Shown: positions 38,801 to 50,615 of the stretch, in pieces
Position numbering within the stretch: the stretch's first letter is position 1
How the letters are laid out: each line of letters starts with the position of its first letter
DNA from: Trebouxia sp. TZW2008
Lineage: Eukaryota; Chlorophyta; Trebouxiophyceae; Trebouxiales; Trebouxiaceae
Assembly (NCBI GenBank): GCA_002118135.1
Contig: BDIU01000118.1
Location: forward strand, 1 to 64,000
Direction: 5' to 3'
Length of the DNA stretch: 64,000 bases
Translations under genes and position numbers: made by a program
The notes under the pieces: generated by a model
Database searches by the model: none
Told to the model about the DNA's origin: nothing
Seen by the model: the letters and a program-made list of their open reading frames with translations, nothing else

Positions 38801-39001
38801 GTTGTCTCACAGCTACAAGCAGCCATTCATCCAGTCACGCTGCCATCAAAGTCTGCCCCTTTTGGGCAGCAAGAGCTGCCTCTGCCATCTCGCGGCTCTG
38901 CTGATATGCGCACTCTGCCTATTGTGAAGCAACAGGCGCCAAAGCCCCTCCTGCCCAAACCGAAGCCAGATTCAAGTGCTGATGATGAGCTTCGGACTTA
39001 G
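35867..39001 (+). CDS. CSK: Chloroplast sensor kinase-like protein (GAF and dimerisation region; ATPase domain not found)
   Basis: Resembles plant/algal CSK, the plastid descendant of cyanobacterial Hik2, which links plastoquinone redox state to plastid transcription. Exon 1 (ATG 35867, donor at ~35928) joins in phase to the exon at ~36056 and gives an Ala/Thr-rich transit-like N-terminus. GAF-like exons follow at 37.1-37.3 kb (LPNTGALVLPL) and 37.6-37.77 kb. The dimerisation helix reads EQVRGPLTALRTLSTIL across the 37.77/38142 junction, so the residue aligning with the phospho-His is Glu, as reported for plant CSK. Exon 38142-38255 and the last exon 38783-39001 (GDRLQEVVSQLQAAIHP) end at a stop after a Pro/Lys-rich tail. 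No N or G boxes of HATPase_c were seen. Confidence 0.72.
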
Positions 39002-39405
39002 AGCACATGATATGCATTACATTTATACGCTATTGATATGGTGTACCAAGCCGTCGTATCGTAAACCCTGTATGTAAGCGTTACCAGCTACAGCATCCGA
39101 CCATCAACTGGCTGTACCAATTACTTTTGCGTACAATTGCGGTGCAATGGCCTTGCAGCAGTTGTGACTTCAAAATACAGGACAATACATCTGCACGCAT
39201 CTGCCAAAAGCTCACACAAGACAGACTGAAGTCAGTTGACTGCACAGAGGCTGCAAAGTTACACTGATGACACAAACCGAACCTCAACAAGAGCAGCCCC
39301 AAAGTCTAAAAACCGAGATTCATGTTGGACGAGGCAGCACCAAAGATCGTTCTTAGGACGATCGATATTGGTATGCACAAGGGCAAATGACTACTTGACA
39401 GGCAA
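39002..39405. other. 3' region after the CSK-like gene
   Basis: Contains TGTAA at 39073-39077, about 70 nt past the stop, a good candidate for a green-algal poly(A) signal. The rest shows no gene; the converging CCDC81-like gene ends at 39406. Confidence 0.45.
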
Positions 39406-42400
39406 CTAGGCAACATGACGAGCACCTGAATGCACAGCAGGGATATCCCAAGCAGCAGTCGAAGGGCTTTTGACATGCTTTGAAGGCGAGAGGGGCACCC
39501 TCATATGGCCCTGCCCTGTGGGACTGTATGGCCATTGCTGTTCAGCCTTGTCATACTGTTGCAGCAGCCTCTCCTTGTCCTGCTTCTGCTGCTGCAAGCC
39601 CTCTTGCATGTGCATGGCTTTCATCTGCTTCTCTAGGTGCAACTCTGGCTGTGTGTTGGGGGATTGGCTCTGCCACTTGGAGACTGGGCTGGCAGGTCTT
39701 CTGGGTGAGTATGCCCTTGCTGCTGCTGCCTGCACACACACACTGGAGCATTGACACGATGCTCACTTGTACCCTGGGCTGGCAGGTCTTCCGGGTGAGT
39801 ATGCCCTTGCTGCTGCTGCCTGCACACACACACACACACACACTGGAGCATTGACACGGTGCTCACTTGTACCCTGCCTACTCATCACTACTGACTACCA
39901 GAAAACATACACAGGCAAAGCAGATGTGATAACACAACTGCAGGAATGGGAAATGGACATTCAACATTTTGACCAATCATCTTGGACGTGCTGATAGCTG
40001 CCTGCACACATTTTTAGCACAGTGACCAGCCATTCTGCACATACTTAGCCAAACAAAGCAGATGCATATTCTGCTGCCACAAGCAGTATGCTGGCATTCA
40101 TTTACCCTCACATCAGCTGTGTGGCCCTTGTGACAATAAAGATGTGCTGACTGTTTTATTCATTGTATCGCTGTTTCAGGGGCATGATCCAGAGACATGC
40201 TTTGTTTGCTTGCTACACTGCCTGCCTCATGCGTATCATCATTGTTGTGCTGACATGACATTTTGCAGGGTACCTGGCCTGCTGGCTGAGGCGGCTGTAA
40301 GCACAGCTGTACTGGCTGTACAGCCTGCAGTAGCGCCACTTCCTCTTGTGTCAACGCTTCTTGCTGCACCTGCACATGTCATGGGATGCTAGGAGGCACA
40401 TTACATTGCATATTACATCCTTACTTAGTCAACAAGGCTGTGCTGGGTTTGTCGGAGAAAGGAGTATCTGGGCAGCAGATGTCCATTATGCGTAGACAGC
40501 TAGAATAAGGATGGGAAAAGGCATGTAGTGCTGTCATGCGAACGAGACCTGCATGGTTGGAGCATGAATTTGAGACAGAAAAGCGTCTTTGTCCCTAACC
40601 ACTTAAGAAACTGAGCTATTAAGTTTTCAGCTGCTGAACTTGCATCCGTCAGATCTTCCCAAGCCTCAAGCACCTCAAGACAGGTGCTTGTGCTGTACTG
40701 TTAGTAGCACCCATGCACAAGGCAAGTAACGAGCCTGATCCTGACAACATGCTGAGTTTGCAAACGGCAACAACTTCACCTTGGGCGTGACACCTCGCTT
40801 GCCGTGGGCAGACTGCAGGCGTGCAAAGTGCATGTGGTTGAAGGCGTCACACTCAGCTCGAGTCATGTGCTTGTGCCGCCCCTGCATGCCAACATCATCC
40901 TCAGCATGATGCACTGGCTACTCAATCCCAAACAGCTAGCTAATCTTTCAAATTTCAGGCTCTCATGCCACTGTGCATGATGATTGACCCTTGCCCTGAA
41001 AAGAATTACCACATGTATGTCAAGCAAATAGTTTGCACAGGATGTCATGCATGACAAAGGGGTTGTGGGTTTGAGTGGGAAGCAAGGAAAGAACAGAAAA
41101 AAAATTCCAATGCATGCTGACATACAAAATACATGCCGTCATGCATCATAAGGGAGGTTCTGTGAGTGAAAGCAGCCTGGCAGATCAGTGTCAGGCTTTT
41201 GAGGCGGCCTACCTGCAAGTGGTATGAGGCATGGTCTTGCTGAGCAGTGGCGGGTCTGGTGACTGTATTGAACCTTGGAAACACTTGACACAGGGTATCA
41301 AATTATACGCAAGGGTTTGTAGGGATCAGTACAAGGCTGTTAAAATGCCCTACCTGCAGGTAGAATGAGGTGTGGTCCTGAAGTGACTGCAAGGTCAAGA
41401 CTTTTGGGGCAACCTACCTGCAAGTAGTATGAGGTGTGGTCTTGCTGAGCAGTGGCGGGTCTGCTGATGGCAAGGGGCCTTTCTGCCAACTGCACAGGCG
41501 CAGCTGGCTGCTGCACAACAGGCTGTACTGCTGCTGCTTGCTTGACAGGAGACACATGTCTCGCAGACTCTACTGCTCCAACCTGTATCCACATCGTAGA
41601 CAATGTAACCCACAGGGCACTGCACAGCAGCTTTGCATCTGCTAAGATTGCTTTGCATGGACCCAGCGCACTGAACTCCAAAGCTTTGTTCAATTGTTGT
41701 ACATTACAGATGACTCAGCAGTCAGGTGACATTTGGCTGGTGTGCTGCTTCTCCCATGCTTTTCACACGAAACACATGTCTATAAGCAAGGCAGGCACAT
41801 GTGCTTACCACTGGTGGCACTGCTGTGTGAGCTGATGGTGCAATATTCTCAGCCATTCCCTGCAAACAAAGCATACATAAGATCATATTGTGACTTGCTG
41901 TGTGCTAAGCGTGTATCTATGCAGGTGTGCGTGAATGCAATTTCGCAAGTGTGATGAAATGCGGTGATACAGAGGAGCCAAAGGTGGTCACCTGTTGTTC
42001 TGTTAGCAGCAGATCCAGCCCATGCAAGAAGGTCTTGTAGCGCACAAACTTGTCGCTGTGGCCTGCACTCACATGAAAAGATTGCCACCAGTCATGTTGG
42101 CCTCTCACAACACAGCCAGACTGCTTGTCCTGAGAGACAACAGCAAATACAGAACTGCTTGTCAACAGCATTGTTGATTGCCTTGTCACACATGGCTTGT
42201 GGGCACTAGGGTGGCTCAGCGTATTCAGCATGCTAGGTCACCTCCTGGCAGAGGAGTGTCATAGTCAAAGACAGACATGCATGCAAAAGGCATTCCCTGG
42301 GCACCCACAAGGAGTGGATGCAGGTGCTTGACATGCCTTTGCATCAAGAAAGCATACCCTTGCATCAGTGATGCTTGCCCTTGCACAGCAAAGCTCATCA

Positions 42401-45062
42401 GCAGCGTGGGCATCCATAACGGTCAGGCAGGCTGTGGCAGGCAGGGATTCTCTGCACATGCTTGCAAGCTCATGCATATTTGGAAGCATGCTTGTGCATC
42501 AATAAACATCAGAACAGTATGTGCTTGCATCAGAGAAGCTGATCAGAAGCATGCGCATCCATGAGGTCCAGGAGGGCTGTGGCAGGCAGGGAGTGCTTGC
42601 TTGCTCATGCCTCAAGAAAGCATGCCCTCGCATCACAGTTGCATGCCCTTACAGCAACAAAGCTTACCCGCAGCGTGGGCGTCCATGAGATCCAGGAGGG
42701 GTGGGGCGGGCAGGGAGTGCAGGGCATGCCTGCAGTGCTGCCTCAGCCCCTCTTCAAGCACCAGCCTGGTCACATAACCAGTGCGCAGCCTGTACCACCC
42801 ATGTTCAGTGTTTGACCAATGGAGACGTGTTTAACAGTCCACAACTTAAGGACGGAAAAGTAGGTTTGCTATGTCATATTTTGACTGTCGTATGCAACAA
42901 CTACTTTCCCAGCTCAATGAACATCAAAAGCAACTTTGGTCAGTAACTTTACACTGATCTGCTTGAGGGCAGCAAGGGGATGCCGTGCTCAGATGATACA
43001 GGGTTCCCTATGCAGTCTGGGCTGCATGATGTCATCCTCACTGTCACACACAGGGTGACGTGGTAGCTGCAAAAATTGGGCCCCTGCTGACAAGGTGCAT
43101 GGTTGCAGCATGCAGACATCTGAGCACGCAGCAGCAAGATACAAAGCATGAGGCATTGTGTGATGTACTTGTCAAGTTACAACAAAGCACACCGTTAATC
43201 GGGACAGCAACATGTCATGCAAAACTGTAGTGCTTGATGCAGCTGCACCAAGCGATATAGCACATGCATGCGGCAAATCTATGCATGTGTCGCGCTCATG
43301 TCCAGCTCAGAGCTAGCCTTGGAGCTATGTGTGACGCCTTGCTGGCAAAACAGTCTTACGTGTCTGCTGCTGTGCACATTTGTGCAAGGGTGTCCAGTCC
43401 AGCATGAGCTGAAAGGACATCCAGCTGAATTGCAGAGGCAGCAGCTATTTGGCATGCTGGCTGAGGTTGTGCTAAGGGCGTGTAGGGCCGCGACAACCGC
43501 CTTGGTGAGTTGTGCACCGTCAGAACTTGGGCTGATGCAGGCCTAGTCTGCAACATGCACCAAAGAGTCGCTGTCAGCGGCCAATGCTGAGCTAGACATG
43601 ATGTGACTGCAGATGTGCAAGAGACACATGCGCTATTCTAGCCAAATGGCATGGATTCACTCAGGCACGATAGGCACGTCATGGCCAGAGTCAGGAAGCT
43701 TGATGATCAAGGGCAGCATGAGATAGACCTGACATGCTGGACAAGGGCAAATGATCAAGACAGGCAGCAAGCTTACAGAGCGTGACCTAGAGGCAGACCT
43801 AGAGGCAATGGACACATACAGAAGTCCAACTTATGAACAACGAGCAGTGCATGCAAAGCATGGCCAGCATCAGCTTAATGATGAAGGGCAGCAAGGCTTG
43901 TGTCTGGCGTACAGCTGCTCAAAGCCTGAGTAGCCAGCTAATTGTCTTGCGAGAGGACTCTGCAGGTGACTTAACACGCTCACAAAACAGCAATGACCTG
44001 TGACGGAGGGAAGAGCTAGACAGGTAGCAGGCCTACCAAGGGTGACCTAGAGGCAAGGCGTTGCAGCAGCAACTGGTCCAGCTCCAATTGTGCATCACCC
44101 CTGGTCTCAGAGTGCAGCCAGCCAACTCCAGGGAACTCCACCTAAAGTGCAATGGTACAGGCCCTGTCAAAAGGATTTCAATTGCAAAGACCGTGACTAG
44201 GTTCAGTCATATATTGTTGACACCATACACGCATCAACCACTTGTCAAATTTCCCCGAGTACCCTGATGTGACCAGAAAATAGCAGGTGAGCACATGCAT
44301 GGACAGCTTGATATATCCATCCACGAGCATGCCAGCTGCGATGTGCACAGTCAGGAAGCGCACAGGGGTCCAGTAGCATGATGCTGATGATTGTCAGGAA
44401 CCACCTGCCGGCCTCATGGTGGATCAAGTGCAATATTGCCGTCATACGAGGTTGCAGCACAAGTACCTGTAAGATGGCTGGGGCAGCAATCTGCTGGCTG
44501 AGATGCAGCAGAGCCTCCGTCACTATGCGGCGACAGATGCTTGGGTGCAAGCGGCTTCTGTACGCAACTTGCTCATATGCAACATCTGTCAGGTTGGAGC
44601 CTGCAAATCAATACACATATGCTTGGGCACAAGATTGGCTTGCGCCACTTGCATTTGCAGTTGTCACATTACAGCAAGTTATTGTTGTAGCTCACCTTGA
44701 AGACGTGCTCCAAGGCTGTTGGTCAGGTGCAGAACTGGCAGCAGCTGCTGCTGAGATGTGATGCCAGCAGGCTGCAAGGCTATGCTACCAAGAGATGGTA
44801 GTGAAACTCCCTGCGCAGATACCTCTCATCAGCAGTGTCTCAGATGCTGAATCTCACTGATCAACAAAGTACTACGTACTTTTCCTGATCGTATTTGTGT
44901 TGCAACGTGCTCCCAAAGGTCTCTCCACACTGTTTTGATATGTTGCAGATGCACCCCTGCGTGCAAAGCATACTGCGACACAGCCACTTGTTCCAATAGC
45001 TGTAGTGTGCCTTGAACGGCGTTGCCTCTAGACACACGCCCGCTTCGTGGCGTTGCTCGCAT
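39406..45062 (-). CDS. CCDC81-like HU-domain coiled-coil protein (cilium/centrosome-associated)
   Basis: Start ATG 45062. The first exon encodes HIKTVWRDLWEHVATQI and the next GVSLPSLG, matching the first HU-like domain of CCDC81 (WxxV...KGVxIPGLG). Further exons give LLPVLHLTNSLGARLQ (44.75 kb), SRLHPSICRRIVTEALLHLS (44.55-44.5 kb) and FPGVGWLHSE (~44.14 kb), fitting the second HU domain. Later exons include YRLRTGYVTRLVLEEGL (42.8 kb), WWQSFHVSAGHSDKFVRYKT (42.1 kb), a Gln/Pro-rich part (41.6 kb), MTRAECDAFNHMHFARLQ (40.85 kb), a Gln-rich exon (40.35-40.27 kb) and a last coiled-coil/Ser-Pro exon stopping at 39406. CCDC81 homologues are found in ciliated eukaryotes. Exons between 43 and 44 kb are uncertain. 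Three exon ends are tandemly duplicated. Confidence 0.6.
39683..39872 (-). repeat. ~92-bp tandem duplication with CA microsatellite at an exon 5' end
   Basis: Copies at 39683-39774 and 39775-39872 differ by few bases and in the length of the (CA)n tract. On the minus strand each carries a run of CACA, then GTGTGCAGGC and the start of the last exon (AAARAYSP). The upstream copy therefore adds a second potential acceptor. Confidence 0.85.
41200..41470 (-). repeat. Exon 3' end plus donor repeated three times
   Basis: The main exon ends SRPATAQQDHTSYYLQ then GTAGGT at ~41417. Two further copies follow in the intron, at ~41340-41390 (QDHTSFYLQ, GTAGGG) and ~41205-41262 (TRPATAQQDHASYHLQ, GTAGGC). 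All three keep a GT donor. Confidence 0.85.
42400..42760 (-). repeat. Exon 3' end repeated three times
   Basis: The main exon ends HSLPAPPLLDLMDAHAAG with donor GTAAGC near 42670. Downstream copies at ~42545-42612 (HSLPATALLDLMDAHA) and ~42403-42466 (ESLPATACLTVMDAHA) have lost the GTAAG donor. Confidence 0.85.
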
Positions 45063-45849
45063 GCTGCCAACAATTTCAATTTGCGTCAGCAGATTGTGCG
45101 ATCGACTTGCTTCAGCGGCTGACGGACAGTGCTTGTTGGTCTCGAACGCCTGCAGCTAGCTGCCTGTCGTGGGGGTCGTTTGAAATTCCCATGCACCATT
45201 CTGAGTTTCTGACCTGCACCGAAATCTTCCTTTCTCTCATGAAATGAACTTCTCCAAACGCCAAGCATTATGTACTCTCGTGCTCGGCTGCACTCTCAAT
45301 GTGACAACGGGACCTGCTAAAGGTTTTGAGAGAGTAAACAGGTGACATGCAGGCTAACAGTGTGCCTACTTGGTCAATCTTGGGCTGCATTTTGCAGAGA
45401 GATGGGCATCAAGCTCTGGCCCGCACTGGACATGTTGTGCACCAAATAAATGGGCCACAGGTGAGACCTAGGCACTCTTGCATTGTAAGCTGACTTTTTT
45501 TACAAAGATCAGTACCATCGGCTGCCTGACATGACTTTCACTGCTGCCCGTGCAGGGCGCTAGGGCTATCAGGGCTATTGAGAGGCAAAATTGTCAGCCA
45601 CATTTGCGAGGGCTCAAAACCCACGTCATTCACCCAAGGCTCAGCAAAAGCTCATATGTAGATATGTAGTGGGCCAGCAGGCACAGCTGGGGCAAGCACA
45701 GCACAGCAGAAACACAAAACACCTACAGCTATCCGCCCTTAGCCATAGCAAAAACCTGGAACACTCAGGCGACGAATGAAATTGCCTGACATCATTCAAG
45801 CACAAGGGCTGGGGTCATAAGTACACTGACTCATCTGTATGTCACGCAC
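45063..45849. other. Short interval with a possible small plus-strand gene
   Basis: 45063-45300 is CpG-rich and likely the CCDC81-like promoter. On the plus strand, sequence after TTTTGCAG (~45399) and CCGTGCAG (~45556) reads open as two joined exons ending at ~45668, and an ATG lies at 45245. I could not join the first exon in phase, so no gene is claimed. Confidence 0.25.
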
Positions 45850-48229
45850 TCAAATAACGTAATCTAGAATGAAATCGTCACACTGGTCCATGTCAATTGA
45901 TGGCTCTCTCGCAACTTGCAGTTGTTTGATGATCCGTGCTGGCACACCCACAGCCACACAGTAATCTGGCAGCTCTTTGACTACAACACTGCCAGCCCCA
46001 ACCTTACTGCCTGCTCCAACTCTGATAGGGCCTAGCACACTCACTCCAGCACCCAACAATGCGCCGTCACCTGCAGTGTGCACTTGATTTGATGACCCAT
46101 GATGACAATGCTGCAGCTTTTCCTAGCGTGCTGCTTTGCTGAGGTGCATTCTGCCAATGTGTTCAACAGCAGAATTGCATGAGGTGCTGGTGCATGCACA
46201 GACACCGAAAGAAAGATAGAAGAAAGAAAACCTCTTCATCACTCACTGTGCTTTTAATTGCAGTGGGGCATTATGCTGAAAGCATGGCTTGGCTTTGCAA
46301 CACTGCGTATAACATGTTTTTGAGCTTAGTCACATACTGAATTGTATGTGTGCAGCTCAGGCATGGTCCCTCATGCACTTATACGCGAGACACAAGAGAC
46401 ATAACAAAAGATGAATGAACACAAAGCACAAGTCAGAAGGCAGGGCAGGAATAGCACTGACCAATGGTTGGATGCCGTACGCCTTTGCCAAGACCACTTC
46501 CTCCCAAAGTCACATGATGCAGCATTGACACATTGTCTCCAACAACAGCTGTCTCTCCAATCACAACCCCAGTGGCATGGTCAATCAACACACCAGAGCC
46601 AATCTGAGCAGCTGGATGAATGTCCACATGCAATACTTCAGAGACCCTGCTTTGCAAAGCAATGGCCAGCATCTGCAGCCACAGAAGTGCAGTTCAGCAA
46701 CAGAACTGAGATTGTCAACATCGCAATTTAATTATTGCTGTGTATGCCGCATGTGCTCAAGATTGCCACAGCTGGTTGGTGGCAGAGACAAGACATGCGT
46801 TTGCAGATAACATGCTGCATATGCTGTACAAGCTCCAAGCAAATGCACTCAGCAGAAGCATGGCACCTGGCAGTCTTTCCTCCATAGCCAGTGAGCGACG
46901 CACTGGCTATGACACACCTAGCATTGCACATTGCTTTGCACGCCCATGCAATGACCATGCATGCTGCATGTGCTAAAAATTCCTTTGAATACAGCAGTGG
47001 CAGTTGAACCAAGACAAGCGCTTTGCATGCATATGCTGCAAGTGCTGCTTGTGATACGTCAGGCAAATGCACTTGGCTCAGGCATGGCACCTTGCGGTCT
47101 TTCTTCCACAGCCAGTGAGCAATGCGCTGGCACTGGATTGCCTGAAAGCCCTTGAAATAAAGTATGCACTGAGTGTACTTGTCACAGGCAGGATCCCTCT
47201 CCCTTGCTGCCTCCATGTCTGCCATGCCAGCCTCCAATATGCTCTGCATGTTATGATAATAATCAAAGCAATAAGAATAATGCTGTTTCCCATGCAGAGT
47301 AGTTTGTGGCACAACTGCTGCTTTGCTAAACAAGCTGTGCTGCATGAATCCCACATGGGTCTTACATGCATCAGGACATAAAGGGTGTAATGCTGTTGCA
47401 CTAGGATGGGTCGACTTACTGGGTCATCTTGGTATGCATCAAAGATCATCCGCATAAGCTGTGTGCCCAGCAAAGTGCGACTTTGCATCTTGCTGGCAAG
47501 CAGATGTGACATGGCTTTGCCCAGAGATGGGTGTGCCAAGATGTTGGTGTGCAGAAAGCTGGCCAAAAGAGGCTCTTTCTCCTGAAGCAGCACTGGATAT
47601 AAGAATGTTGTCCAGTGAAGTATATGACACAAGACGTTGAAATTGCTCATGATGGCAACAGCTCACCGCATCAGCCTTTGCTTCTGATCGTATGTCAGAC
47701 CACAGACGAGCTTGATGCGCATCTATGGGTTGCAGATTGTCCCCAAGCTGGTGCTGTTGAATACTTTGTGGCTGATCTGCAAGTGAACAGCAGGCTCTCA
47801 CACAAGACTGCCCACAAGCAACTTGTGAGCCATGTTGAATGACAACAGTTGTCACCTTGTGTCTGCCAAGGCTGAGAGCGTTTCTGAGGCCAGCTGATAC
47901 CAGTCAGAATAGGGCTGGGCTTATTGTCTGTATGGGTAGAAGAAGGAGCGGCCGTAGCCCTGACGGCTGAAGCTGTTGCTCGACGACTTCCTCTGTGGCC
48001 GCTGAAGGCTGACAAGTGAACATGACTAGGTCCTGCAGGGCCTGCAAGCGGAAAGAGCTTTGTGATTCTGTTTATGCGCTGCTCCAACGAGGCAACGCTT
48101 GTAGAACGAGTTGCGTTTGCGAGCAACAGCAGCAACGACGCATTGCATTGAGTAACTCATGCAGCCCGCACCAGCAGCTGGGCGGCCTTCGTGCGGCGCT
48201 GTTAAGGCTTGTCCTTGCAGCAGCATCAT
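45850..48229 (-). CDS. SAT: Serine O-acetyltransferase, probably plastid-targeted
   Basis: Makes O-acetylserine from serine and acetyl-CoA, the rate-limiting step of cysteine synthesis. Exon 1 (ATG 48229) joins in phase after GGTGCGG/TTGCAG to a Ser/Ala/Arg-rich transit-like peptide. The next exons give [18 protein letters not shown] (47.7 kb), [17 protein letters not shown] with [15 protein letters not shown] (47.57-47.44 kb), [20 protein letters not shown] (47.16-47.09 kb), the catalytic region [28 protein letters not shown] and HHVTLGG (46.68-46.47 kb), and hexapeptide turns ending in [16 protein letters not shown] (46070-45850). The C-terminus ends in Ile, as required for docking into cysteine synthase. 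A decayed copy of the KGFQ exon lies downstream in the intron. Confidence 0.94.
46740..47160 (-). repeat. Tandem duplication of a serine acetyltransferase exon and flanking intron
   Basis: The unit around 46970-47160, with the exon ending [10 protein letters not shown] and donor GTGCCATG, is repeated at 46740-46925, where the copy reads [11 protein letters not shown] followed by GTGCCATG. Intron sequence 3' of the donor (GCAAATGCACT and flanks) is shared too. The copy lacks the FKGFQAI start of the exon. Confidence 0.85.
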
Positions 48230-50615
48230 AACCGTGTGCTTGCCGACGTCCGTATCAACGTTGCTGCCACCTGCCCTTACTTGACAAAGCCCGAGGCAAG
48301 CTTGTGATCATGCTCTGTTGAGCAGCACAACACACATGCAGCTGTGTCTACAAGAGTATTGAGCGCAGCGTAGTACAGCAGGCCTTCAGGCAAGCGTGAT
48401 CAAACGCTATTGGTGAAGCGGCACGTGGCATGCACCTCAGCACGTGCGGGCTTTGCAATGCATATGCAGAGCGAAAGCCTGAGCGCATCCTTATTGGCTT
48501 GTACAGACACACGGGAGCAGCAGGCAACCTGCATGCGCAGAGAGGTCAGTGGGGCGAACCTTGCAGTCTTTCAGGTAAGCGGCCTGAGGCAAAGATCGTC
48601 TGATCGCCACATAGCACAACCATTTTCCAGCGTTATTTGCTGGTTCTAAACAAGTACCGTCACAACGCCCCGCAGTTGGCTGTGCTGACTTCAGCTCTGT
48701 GCACGTCTCTCGCACAACGACAGTTGCTCACAGCAGCAGCAGCAGCAGCAGCAGGATCAGCAAATGGTGTTGAAGTTTGTTGTATGCCCAAGTTGGCTCT
48801 GCTTGCTTGGCTTCTTTGGAGCACGCACTGAACTGAGTCACTCGGGTCTGCAGCCCGCTATGGTGTATTGTGAGCACCACTTCCAGAAGCCTCAGTTGTC
48901 ATCTGAGCTGTTGGCAGTGAACAGTCATGCTTACTGTCAAACCCTTGGCAGAATGTACTTTGGGCCTCGGGCATTTGTGCATGTTCTAATCGAACATCCA
49001 TGCTGGGCTGTGCTTGATCAGCTCCACTTCGCCCATGCCACAACTGGACCTTCATAGTGTTCACAGTCTTCACATGTAGACTTAGACCCATCACTGCCTA
49101 GAGCCCTCCCTGCCCAAATTCCCTGTAGTGTGGTCCACAGCCTGTGACTTGACAAGCAGGCTGCTACATAGCTGCTAGATAAGCTCAGTCGGCAGCCGCG
49201 GTACAGCAGTCATTCAGCCAGATGTGAAACAAACCACCTGAGTGTTAGGATGCAAGCATGTGCTTTGACAGCAGCTGTGGGTTGCAAGCTTGCTGTAAGC
49301 TGTACACTTGCTATGCTGACATTAAAGCTCACTGGCGCCATGCATGCACTGCTGGAGCCAGAACAAGCGTTAGCATTCAATGACATCGTATGTAGACAGT
49401 TGCGGTGCAATGCATGGCTGACTGATATGCTCCAGCAATTTATCTCACTAAACCTGTCTGTGGCTGGGGTTTCCCTGCGCTAGTACTGCTGCACTGCTGC
49501 TGTTAGTCACATACACTTATGCACAGACAGCATTTGGGCATTCTATACGGATATTGGAGAAGTGGCCTGGATTAGGCCGAGACCTCCATGCTTGTGTGTA
49601 AGCCTTCGAACTGCTGTGCTTGCGCCTTCATACAATACCTCCTTTGGCTTACTGCTGTGGTGTTGAAGCAGCCAAACAGGAACAAGAACATGTGCTCTCA
49701 AGAATATGTGCTCTCAAGAGCAAGTGCAACAATTTGAGGGCATTCGAGGGCATATGTACAGGCTGTTGTGAAAACCTCCGTCTGCATTTAATCTGCAAAT
49801 GCTGAAGTGTGTATTGTGTCTTCCTATGCTGAAACTTGCAGTGAACGGCCACAGTCCTGCGGAGAGGGGCTCAGACAACTTTGCCGGCTGCAGTCCACAT
49901 TCATGGTTATCTTTGACATCTGGCAGCATTGGCAGTTCTGGGTCTCAAGGCAGCAGAAAAGACACAATGAGACATGTCAAAATTGCTTAAGCCCACAACT
50001 GCCTGCTGTATGCTGCAATACGCCCATGTCTGTGTTACTGGCAAAATGTGCATCCATGTCATGTAGGCTCCCCTGCAGCCTGCTTGGTCACTTTGCTGCA
50101 GTTGACAGCTTGCAAAAATTGAAAGTGAAAGATACAGTTCACGTAAGTCTTACTTCATGATTGTCAGAAATTCATGCCTGCCCATTGGTTTGCAAATGCC
50201 TCTTATGTTCAATGGTTGATGTACCAAAGGGGTACAGTACAAGCTGTCATAAACATGCCAGGCACATAATGATACGACTACAGCGCACCTTCAGTGGCTG
50301 ACAAGCCTGAAGCAGGACAGGACAGGGTGCTGTGCCATGGCTGCCAGCAGCAATGCCGCCAAAGCCAGATGTGACATTTCTCACTCCTGCTTTGGTGGCA
50401 GCTGCTTGTTTCTGCTTTGTTTGTGCAGTCTCGTCATCTTAGTCATTGGATTGAACTTGACCGACGCTGAGAGCAATGCAAGATCACTGCCTGTGTTTGC
50501 CATTCCTAGGACGAGCTTTTGCATGAATCCGCATGATTTCCGATTACAATCTCGGCCTGCGCAGCTGTTGTCCATTGGGCGGTTTCACAGCCTGTAGCAT
50601 GCATGCGTTCTCAGC
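48230..50615. other. 2.4-kb region with no confident gene; (CAG)8 tract
   Basis: 48.23-48.72 kb is CpG-rich, consistent with the serine acetyltransferase promoter and perhaps a divergent gene. A (CAG)8 microsatellite lies near 48733-48756. Plus-strand open frames at 48764-49057 and 50337-50597 (the latter with a hydrophobic stretch and a good ATG context) have no family resemblance. Nothing else is supportable. Confidence 0.35.

Noticed and set aside
43660..44060. Degenerate repeats (GACCTAGAGGCA three times; GGGCAGCA phrases)
   Set aside because: Weak similarity in the uncertain middle of the CCDC81-like gene; cannot be distinguished from simple-sequence drift.
45245..45700. Possible small two- or three-exon gene on the plus strand
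   Set aside because: The candidate first exon does not join in phase with the open downstream segments.
50337..50597. 86-codon plus-strand frame with good ATG context and one hydrophobic stretch
   Set aside because: Could be a small membrane protein, but there is no homology, and the MFS start at 50616 joins in phase without it.
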